Shown here one piece after another: positions 57,162-64,000 of a stretch of 64,000 bases of DNA (position 1 is its first letter; each line of letters begins with the position of its first letter). The notes beneath the pieces were generated by a model that saw only the letters and a program-made list of their open reading frames with translations, had not been told where the DNA came from and did not search any database. The DNA is from an uncultured Asticcacaulis sp. (GTDB lineage Bacteria; Pseudomonadota; Alphaproteobacteria; Caulobacterales; Caulobacteraceae), in contig CAKZJB010000006.1 in the NCBI GenBank assembly GCA_936940865.1, forward strand, positions 1 through 64,000. Direction: 5' to 3'. The position numbers and the translations under genes are program-made.

Positions 57162-58286
57162 ATGGCCGACACCCACGACACTCCCCTCAAGTCCACTGTG
57201 CTCTGCGACCGCCACGTCGCGCTGGGTGCGCGCATGGTGCCGTTCGCCGGCTACACCATGCCGGTGCAGTATGAGGGCGTACTGGCCGAACATCGCTGGA
57301 CGCGCGAGAGTGCCGGCCTGTTCGATGTTTCGCACATGGGCCAGGCGCGCCTGACGGGCAATGACGCCGTCGCCACGCTGGAAAGCCTGACGCCGACAGA
57401 CTTTGCGGCGTTATCTCAAGGAAAGCAGAAATATTCCCTGCTCCTGAATGATACTTCCGGGATTCTGGATGATTGGATGGTGTCCCGGCCGGAGGAGGAC
57501 GGCTTCTTCCTGGTCGTCAACGCGGCCTGCAAGGACCAGGATTTTGAGATCATCGCCGGCAGCCTGATCGGTGACACGCGCTTCGAAGTCCTCGACGGCC
57601 GTTCGCTCTTGGCCCTGCAAGGCCCCAAGGCGAAGGACGTTATGCAATCGGTCTGCCCGGCCGCCTGTGCCATGTATTTCATGGACTGCGGCACGTTCGA
57701 GATCATGGGCGAGACGGCCTTTATCTCGCGCTCGGGCTATACGGGCGAGGACGGCTTCGAAATCAGCGTGCCCAATGCCATTGCCGGCGCCCTTTGGGAT
57801 CGCCTGCTGACCGATCCGCTGGTCAAGCCGATTGGTCTCGGCGCCCGCGACAGCCTGCGCATGGAAGCCGGCATGCCGCTCTACGGCCATGAAATGGATG
57901 CCGGCTATACGCTGGCCGAAGCCGACCTGAAATTCGCCATGTCCAAGTCGCGCTTCCTGCGTGGCGATATCAAGGGCATCGACCGCCTGAAAAAGCAGCT
58001 CGACGGCCATCTCGATCGCGTGCGCGTGGCGCTGAAAATCCTCAGCGGCCCGCCGGCGCGTGAAGGCGCCCCGATCGTTGCCAGGGACGGTGCTGTCCTG
58101 GGCAAGGTCACATCGGGCGGGCCGTCGCCGACCCTGGGCTATTCCATTGCCATGGGCTATGTGCCGCCCGCCGAATCTGCCGTCGGCACCGAGCTGGACG
58201 TCGAGGTCCGCGGCAAGCCCTATCCAGCCGTCATCGTTTCCCTGCCGTTCGTCGCCAACGGCTATCACCGTAAGCCCAAGGGGTAA
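57162..58286 (+). CDS. gcvT: Glycine cleavage system aminomethyltransferase T
   Basis: HVALGARMVPFAGYTMPVQYEGVLAEHRWTRESAGLFDVSHMGQARLTG...FISRSGYTGEDGFEI. Confidence 0.97.
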   Translation: MADTHDTPLKSTVLCDRHVALGARMVPFAGYTMPVQYEGVLAEHRWTRESAGLFDVSHMGQARLTGNDAVATLESLTPTDFAALSQGKQKYSLLLNDTSGILDDWMVSRPEEDGFFLVVNAACKDQDFEIIAGSLIGDTRFEVLDGRSLLALQGPKAKDVMQSVCPAACAMYFMDCGTFEIMGETAFISRSGYTGEDGFEISVPNAIAGALWDRLLTDPLVKPIGLGARDSLRMEAGMPLYGHEMDAGYTLAEADLKFAMSKSRFLRGDIKGIDRLKKQLDGHLDRVRVALKILSGPPAREGAPIVARDGAVLGKVTSGGPSPTLGYSIAMGYVPPAESAVGTELDVEVRGKPYPAVIVSLPFVANGYHRKPKG

Positions 58287-58289
58287 GTC

Positions 58290-58655
58290 ATGAAGTTCAC
58301 CAAGGATCACGAATGGGTCGAGGTCACCGGCGAGACCGCGCTGGTCGGCATCACCGCCTATGCCGCCAACGCGCTGGGCGATGTCGTCTTCGTTGAAGTC
58401 CCGGACGTCGGCAAGGCGCTGAAAAAGGGCGACAGCTTCGCCGTGGTCGAAAGCGTCAAGGCGGCGTCGGATGTCTATGCCCCGGTGTCGGGCGAGGTCG
58501 TCGAAGCCAATAATGAACTTCCGAACAGCCCCGACCTGGTCAATGCCGCCCCGGAAGGCGCCGGCTGGATCGCCAAGGTCAAGCTGTCGGACGCGTCGGA
58601 ACTCGACAGCCTGATGGACCGCGCCGCCTACGAAGCCTTCCTCGACACCCTGTAA
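58290..58655 (+). CDS. gcvH: Glycine cleavage system protein H
   Basis: [41 protein letters not shown]...[20 protein letters not shown]. Confidence 0.98.
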   Translation: MKFTKDHEWVEVTGETALVGITAYAANALGDVVFVEVPDVGKALKKGDSFAVVESVKAASDVYAPVSGEVVEANNELPNSPDLVNAAPEGAGWIAKVKLSDASELDSLMDRAAYEAFLDTL

Positions 58656-58687
58656 CCCTCCCGGATTCTTCCATTCGCGCGCCGTTT

Positions 58688-58737
58688 CTCCTCCCCATCA
58701 GAGATGGGGAGCGGGACCGCGAAGCGGTGGAGGGGTC
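58688..58737 (+). repeat. Short-form intergenic repeat unit between gcvH and gcvPA
   Basis: ctcctccccatcagagatggggagcgggaccgcgaagcggtggagggg; near-identical to copies at ~10670 and ~1325. Confidence 0.85.
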
Positions 58738-58760
58738 AACTCCGAACTCTGGATGGTCTG

Positions 58761-60101
58761 ATGCGCTACCTCCCCTTAAGCGATACCGACCGGGCATCAA
58801 TGCTCGATACCATCGGCGTCAAGTCGATCGACGACCTGTTCGTCGACGTGCCGGCGCCCGCCCGCCGCGACGGCACCGTGGACCTGCCGAAATATGCCGG
58901 TGAAATGGAGGTCGAGGCGCAACTGAATGCGTTCGCCGCCGAAAACCTCAGCCCGTCGAAGGCGCCGTTCTTCATCGGCGCCGGCGCCTATCGCCACCAC
59001 ATCCCGGCGACGGTCGACCACATCATCCAGCGCTCGGAATTCCTGACCAGCTATACGCCGTACCAGCCGGAAATCGCACAAGGAACACTCCAGGTCCTGT
59101 TCGAGTTCCAGACCCAGGTGGCGCGCCTGACCGGCATGCCCGTGGCCAACGCTTCGCTCTACGACGGCTCGACCGCCGCGGCCGAAGGCGTGCTGATGGC
59201 GCAGCGCATCACCAGGCGCAACAAGGCGGTCCTGTCGGGCGGGCTGCATCCGCACTATCGCGAAACGATCGAGACCCTGGCCCACGCCGTCGGCATCGAG
59301 ACAGAGGCCTCGGCCTTGCAGGTCGACGGCGAAGCCGAGGTGCTGCAACATATCGACGCCAATACGGCCTGCGTCGTCGTTCAGACGCCGAACCTGTTCG
59401 GTACGGCCACCGACCTGACCGAGATCGCCAAGGCCGCCCAGGCCGCCGGCGCGCTGCTGATCGTCGTCGTCACCGAGGTCATGTCGCTGGGCCTGTTGAA
59501 GTCGCCTGGCGAAATGGGCGCCGATGTCGTCGCGGTCGAAGGCCAGTCGATCGGCGTGCCGCTGTCTTTCGGCGGCCCCTATGTCGGCCTGTTCGCCGCC
59601 AAGGAAAAGTACCTGCGGCAGATGCCGGGCCGCCTGTGCGGCGAAACGGTCGACGCCGACGGCGAGCGCGGCTTCGTGCTGACGCTGTCGACGCGTGAAC
59701 AGCATATCCGCCGCGACAAGGCGACTTCGAACATCTGCACCAATTCCGGCCTGTGCGCGCTGGCCTTCTCGATCCATCTGAGCCTGCTGGGGCAGACGGG
59801 GCTGAACCGCGTGGCCAGGATCAACTATGCCAAGGCGCACGCCCTCAAGGCCGAGCTGGCCAAGGTCGCGGGCGTCGAGGTCGTGACCCCGCGCTTCTTC
59901 AACGAATTCACCGTCAAGCTGCCCAAGGCCGCCGACGCCGTCGTCGAGGCCCTGGCGGCCAAGGGCATACTGGCGGGCGTGCCGGTTTCGCGCTTCGACA
60001 AGACTCCCGAATTCGCCAACCACCTGATCGTCGCGGCGACCGAAACCGTCAGCGACGCGGATATTGCGGCGCTTATCAGCGCCCTGAAGGAGGTCCTGTG
60101 A
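58761..60101 (+). CDS. gcvPA: Glycine dehydrogenase (decarboxylating) subunit 1
   Basis: [31 protein letters not shown]...[62 protein letters not shown]. Confidence 0.96.
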   Translation: MRYLPLSDTDRASMLDTIGVKSIDDLFVDVPAPARRDGTVDLPKYAGEMEVEAQLNAFAAENLSPSKAPFFIGAGAYRHHIPATVDHIIQRSEFLTSYTPYQPEIAQGTLQVLFEFQTQVARLTGMPVANASLYDGSTAAAEGVLMAQRITRRNKAVLSGGLHPHYRETIETLAHAVGIETEASALQVDGEAEVLQHIDANTACVVVQTPNLFGTATDLTEIAKAAQAAGALLIVVVTEVMSLGLLKSPGEMGADVVAVEGQSIGVPLSFGGPYVGLFAAKEKYLRQMPGRLCGETVDADGERGFVLTLSTREQHIRRDKATSNICTNSGLCALAFSIHLSLLGQTGLNRVARINYAKAHALKAELAKVAGVEVVTPRFFNEFTVKLPKAADAVVEALAAKGILAGVPVSRFDKTPEFANHLIVAATETVSDADIAALISALKEVL

Positions 60102-61651
60102 TGGCCGACGCCCCCAAGATGAATTCGGTCGGCCGCCCGACGGCCCCCGCGATCGATGTCGAGACGACCTCGTTCAAGTCGCTGCTCGGCGGGCGCGGCC
60201 TGCTGCAGGACGAGAAGCTGATCTTCGAATGGGACGACTATTCGCGCACCGGCGTCGATTTCGCCGATATTGCCATCGATGCGTCCGACCTCGACGGCCT
60301 GATCCGCGATGACCTCAGCCTGCCCGGCCTGACCGAGCCGGAGGCTGTGCGCCACTATGTGCGCCTGTCGCAGAAGAACCACGCCATCGACCTGGCGCTC
60401 TATCCGCTGGGGTCGTGCACCATGAAGCACAATCCGCGCCTCAACGAAAAGATGGCGCGCCTGCCGGGCCTGGGCGACATCCACCCGCTGCAGCCGGTTT
60501 CGACCGTGCAGGGGGCGCTGCGCCTGATGGACAGCCTGGCGCACTGGCTGAAGACCCTGACCGGCATGCCGGCCGTGGCGCTGACGCCGAAGGCCGGCGC
60601 CAATGGTGAGCTGTGCGGGCTTCTGGCCATCAAGGCGGCGCATGAAGCCAAGGGGCAGGGGCACCGCCGCACCGTGCTGGTGCCGTCGTCTGCGCACGGC
60701 ACCAACCCGGCGACCGCGGCCTTTGTCGGCTATACGGTGCGTGAAATCGCGCAAACCGCTGATGGCCGTGTGGACCTCGAAGACCTGAAGAGCAAGATCG
60801 ACGACGGCATCGCCGCCATCATGCTGACCAACCCCAATACCTGCGGGCTGTTCGAGCGCGACATCATCGCCATCGCCGACGCCATCCACGCCGCGGGCGC
60901 CTATTTCTACTGCGACGGCGCCAATTTCAACGCCATCGTCGGCCGCGTCCGCCCGGGCGACCTGGGCGTCGACGCCATGCACATCAACCTGCACAAGACA
61001 TTCTCGACGCCGCACGGCGGCGGCGGTCCGGGCGCCGGTCCGGTGGTGCTGTCCGAAGCGTTGGCACCTTACGCGCCGCGTCCCTGGGTCGTGGCGGGGG
61101 AGAGCGGTCTTGTCCTCGAAGAGCACGGCGAAGACGCGTCGCAGGCCAATTTCGGCCGCATGTGCGCCTTCCACGGCCAGATGGGCATGTATATCCGCGC
61201 CCTGACCTACATGCTGAGCCATGGCTCGGATGGCCTGCGCCAGGTCGCCGAGGACGCGGTGCTCAACGCCAACTACATCAAGGCGTCTCTGTCCGACGTC
61301 ATGAGCGTGCCCTTCCCCGAAGGGCCGTGCATGCACGAGGCCCTGTTCGACGACCGCTGGCTGGAAAACACCGGCGTGACCACGCTCGACTTCGCCAAGG
61401 CGATGATCGACGAAGGCTTCCATCCGATGACCATGTACTTCCCGTTGGTCGTGCACGGCGCCATGCTGATCGAACCGACCGAGACCGAGTCCAAGGCCGA
61501 ACTCGACCGCTTCGTCGCCGTGCTTAAGGCTCTGGCCGAGGCGGCGCTCAAGGGCGACGTCAACCGCTTCAAGGGCGCGCCGTATCTTGCGCCGGCCAAG
61601 CGTCTCGACGAGACCCGCGCCGCCCGCCAGCCCCGTTTGACCTACGGCTGA
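60101..61651 (+). CDS. gcvPB: Glycine dehydrogenase (decarboxylating) subunit 2
   Basis: SQKNHAIDLALYPLGSCTMKHNPRLNEKMARLPGLGDIHPLQP...MHINLHKTFSTPHGGGGPGAGPV. Confidence 0.96.
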   Translation: MADAPKMNSVGRPTAPAIDVETTSFKSLLGGRGLLQDEKLIFEWDDYSRTGVDFADIAIDASDLDGLIRDDLSLPGLTEPEAVRHYVRLSQKNHAIDLALYPLGSCTMKHNPRLNEKMARLPGLGDIHPLQPVSTVQGALRLMDSLAHWLKTLTGMPAVALTPKAGANGELCGLLAIKAAHEAKGQGHRRTVLVPSSAHGTNPATAAFVGYTVREIAQTADGRVDLEDLKSKIDDGIAAIMLTNPNTCGLFERDIIAIADAIHAAGAYFYCDGANFNAIVGRVRPGDLGVDAMHINLHKTFSTPHGGGGPGAGPVVLSEALAPYAPRPWVVAGESGLVLEEHGEDASQANFGRMCAFHGQMGMYIRALTYMLSHGSDGLRQVAEDAVLNANYIKASLSDVMSVPFPEGPCMHEALFDDRWLENTGVTTLDFAKAMIDEGFHPMTMYFPLVVHGAMLIEPTETESKAELDRFVAVLKALAEAALKGDVNRFKGAPYLAPAKRLDETRAARQPRLTYG

Positions 61652-61757
61652 TTTTGCACCTTCCCGTCGCCTTGGCGATGGGGAGGCGCAACGGCGCGCC
61701 CATCGCTTTTTTGCAGGCCGTTCCCATATCATCGGCACGGCTGTCGGCGGAGGTGAC

Positions 61758-62114
61758 ATGACGATCGTCTTCAAAATCATCATGATGATCGCGGGCGCCG
61801 TGCTGATGGCCCTGGGCCTGGCCATTTCGCCGTTGCCGGGGCCTCTGGGCCTGCCTGTCATGCTGGTCGGGCTGGTCCTGCTACTGCGCAGTTCGACCTG
61901 GGTGAAGCGCCAATTCGTCCGCCTTGTGCACAAGCATCCCAAGTGGCTGGGGCCATTGCGCTCCCTGATGCGGCCACGCGCCAGGTTCGTCGCCATCCTG
62001 TGGCGCTTCATGCTGCGCGCCGAGGGCCTGGCGCTAAAGCCGCGCAACAGCATCCTGCGTCGAATCCGCCGGTTTTTCCGTCGCCGTCGTCACGCCCCTC
62101 CGGCGCCAGCCTGA
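61758..62114 (+). CDS. PGPGW-like small transmembrane protein (copy 1)
   Basis: AGAVLMALGLAISPLPGPLGLPVMLVGLVLLLRSSTWVKRQFVRLVHKHPKWLGPLRSL. Confidence 0.75.
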   Translation: MTIVFKIIMMIAGAVLMALGLAISPLPGPLGLPVMLVGLVLLLRSSTWVKRQFVRLVHKHPKWLGPLRSLMRPRARFVAILWRFMLRAEGLALKPRNSILRRIRRFFRRRRHAPPAPA

Positions 62115-62390
62115 GATTATCGAAACACAGAGTGATCGCGTTTTGTTCGCGCGCATATGGCGTTTTTCCACAGATGCCCCTATGTCGGAACCGCGTCGCA
62201 ACGCCTTTGATTTTCTGCATTCGCGGGGCGGGGTGACCTTACGAAAATTAAATTTCGTCCATCTTCATTCTGTATTCAGCCTGCGCCCTTACAATGTCGA
62301 AATGCGTCTCCATATGGGGGAGACAGGCAGGGTTAAAGACGCTTCGTCTGAACGTCAATCAGGGGCGGCAAGGGGCCCATCGGAAAGTCA

Positions 62391-62813
62391 ATGTCGAGTG
62401 AACACGGCACATCGCTGATCCCGCACAAGTCGCATGGCTCGCGCCTGCGGTCGATGAAGCGTACTTTCAAGCGCTTCACGAAAAAGGCGCTGGGCTGGGT
62501 GCTGATGGCGCTCGGCTTCGTGCTGATCGCCGCCGGTTTCGTGCTGATCATCATTCCGGGCCATTACTTCCTGATCGTCGCCGGGCTGATCCTTGTGCTG
62601 CGCAACGCCTTCTGGGCGCGCCGCCAGTTCATCCATCTCAAGCGCCGCCACCCCAACTGGATCATGCCGATCCGCAAGCTCCTGCGCCGCAATCCGCAGA
62701 TCCTGTCGGTGATGTGGCAGCAGACCCTGCGCGTCGAACGCCTGATCATCCGCAGGGGCAGCCACCTCAAGCTCTTCCGCCGCCGGTTTTTTCGTAAAGC
62801 GCGGCCGGCCTGA
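62391..62813 (+). CDS. PGPGW-like small transmembrane protein (copy 2)
   Basis: LGWVLMALGFVLIAAGFVLIIIPGHYFLIVAGLILVLRNAFWARRQFIHLKRRHPNWIMPIRKLLRR; parallels copy 1. Confidence 0.75.
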   Translation: MSSEHGTSLIPHKSHGSRLRSMKRTFKRFTKKALGWVLMALGFVLIAAGFVLIIIPGHYFLIVAGLILVLRNAFWARRQFIHLKRRHPNWIMPIRKLLRRNPQILSVMWQQTLRVERLIIRRGSHLKLFRRRFFRKARPA

Positions 62814-63069
62814 ACCCGTCCGCGATCCGCAAGATTTGAAAACGCCCGCCGAATGATCCGGCGGGCATTTTTGTTTTTCCTCTCCCTGATGATAGTCTGA
62901 CGGGAAGGCGAGGGGGAAACGATGACCGCAGGCGACACACGCTATCTGATTGAGACGGTGAAGGCTGCCACGCCCTGGCATGTCTTCCTGACGCAGATGG
63001 GTTTGGCAGACAAGCTGATGGTCCTGGCCGCGCTGGCGCGGCTTGCCGTGTCCCACCGGGGACAGCCGG

Positions 63070-63110
63070 CACAAAAAAGCCCGGGGCGCAAACCCCGGGC
63101 CTTTGTCTTT
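63070..63110 (-). terminator. Rho-independent terminator of atp operon
   Basis: Minus strand: GCCCGGGGTTTGCGCCCCGGGCTTTTTT. Confidence 0.9.
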
Positions 63111-63126
63111 TCGCACTGACGGTCGC

Positions 63127-63621
63127 TTACGAGAAGCGGCCCGGCAGTTGATCGATGGCGGTGTCGACGGCCTTGTCGGCGCCGAGGCCGGCGGTGCGCT
63201 CGACCAGGATGCTTTCGGCCAGCTGCGACGCCAGGTCGGCGGCGGCCGCCTTGACGTCGGCGGCGGCGCGGGCTTCGGCCTGGGCGATCTTGCGTTCGGC
63301 CAGTTCCTCGCGGCGCTTGATCGAATCGGCCAGCTTGGCGCGGGCTTCTTCGGTCAGGCGCTGGGCTTCTTCCTCGGCCAGGGCGATGATCTCCTTGGCC
63401 TTCTTTTCGGCGGCCTGGCGCTGCGCCTTGATCGAGTTCAACAGCTCGGTCGCTTCCTGACGGATGCGGACGGCTTCGTCGAGCTCGGCGCGAACGGCCT
63501 TGCCGGTTTCACCCAGGGACCGCCAGAGATTGGCGGGAACCTTGGCAAAGACCAGGATCAGCAGGAAAATGACCAGACCGGCATGTACCCAGAATTCGGC
63601 ATCGTGCATAAATTCGGGCAT
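63127..63621 (-). CDS. atpF: F0F1 ATP synthase subunit b
   Basis: EFWVHAGLVIFLLILVFAKVPANLWRSLGETGKAVRAELDEAVRIRQEATELLNSIKAQRQAAEKKAKEII. Confidence 0.93.
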   Translation of the reverse strand: MPEFMHDAEFWVHAGLVIFLLILVFAKVPANLWRSLGETGKAVRAELDEAVRIRQEATELLNSIKAQRQAAEKKAKEIIALAEEEAQRLTEEARAKLADSIKRREELAERKIAQAEARAAADVKAAAADLASQLAESILVERTAGLGADKAVDTAIDQLPGRFS

Positions 63622-63625
63622 GGTC

Positions 63626-64000
63626 TTACACCTTGTTGAAGGCGGACTTGAGCGCCGCCTGGGTGGGAGCCTTGCCGGTCAGCTTGGCGACGAGGGCGGA
63701 AGCCGTGTCCGAAGCGATGTCGCGGACGTGGCTCATGGCCTCGTCGCGCGCCGCCTTGATGCGGGCTTCGGCTTCACCGAGGCGCGCATTCAGCTTGACG
63801 TCTTCCGCGGCTTGCGCAGCGGCGATTTCGGCGTTCGACCGGGCGATGGCGTCCTGGGCCAGCTTCTTGGCCGCCGCGTGGGCAGCGGCCGTTTCGGCTT
63901 CGGCTTCGCGCGCCTGGGCTTCGGCTTCGTCGCGGATGGCGCGGGCGTTGGCCAGGTCTTCGGCGATCGTCGAGCCGCGCTTGTCGATCACCTTGCGCAG
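63626..64000 (-). CDS. F0F1 ATP synthase subunit b' (5' end outside window)
   Basis: LRKVIDKRGSTIAEDLANARAIRDEAEAQAREAEAETAAAHAAAKKLAQ; frame open to window end. Confidence 0.92.
   Translation of the reverse strand: MRKVIDKRGSTIAEDLANARAIRDEAEAQAREAEAETAAAHAAAKKLAQDAIARSNAEIAAAQAAEDVKLNARLGEAEARIKAARDEAMSHVRDIASDTASALVAKLTGKAPTQAALKSAFNKV

Noticed and set aside
59825-62053. 742-aa minus-strand ORF
   Set aside because: Antisense to gcvPA/gcvPB; shadow ORF.
62922-63119. 65-aa plus-strand ORF before the atp genes
   Set aside because: Its 3' part runs through the strong atp terminator (AAAAAAGCCCGGGG...CCCCGGGC); coding support is too weak.

Overview
This 64 kb window is gene-dense, high-GC chromosomal DNA from an alphaproteobacterium. 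The adjacent divK-pleD pair and the overall gene content point to Caulobacterales, possibly Asticcacaulis-like (inference). Most of it is core genome: crcB-rluC-HAD-ATP12, divK-pleD, rpmG, rnr, murA-DUF2948-UPF0262, infA-maf-RNase E/G-yacG, exbB-exbD-tonB, cinA, phoH, rnhA-ispH, argS, gcvT-gcvH-gcvPA-gcvPB behind a tandem glycine riboswitch, and atpF/atpF'. There are four tRNAs (Thr-GGT, Phe-GAA, His-GTG, Leu-TAA). I see no CRISPR array, prophage, transposase or obvious new multi-gene defence system. The most interesting signals are: (1) a dispersed family of palindromic, modular intergenic repeats (at least 8 loci), one of them inside the gcv operon; (2) a compact aspartokinase-homoserine dehydrogenase fusion with no room for ACT regulatory domains; (3) a stand-alone GH11 xylanase with a xyl-box-like LacI-type operator upstream; (4) a tRNA-Phe 3'-end tandem duplication (26 bp exact, 84 bp period); (5) a tRNA-His lacking the near-universal G-1; (6) tandem palindromic operators ahead of an S9 peptidase / TonB-receptor locus; (7) a probable leader-ORF/terminator arrangement directly upstream of phoH; and (8) apparent absence of hisD from its usual place between DUF2948 and UPF0262. 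All calls come from reading the sequence and recognising families; no searches were run.
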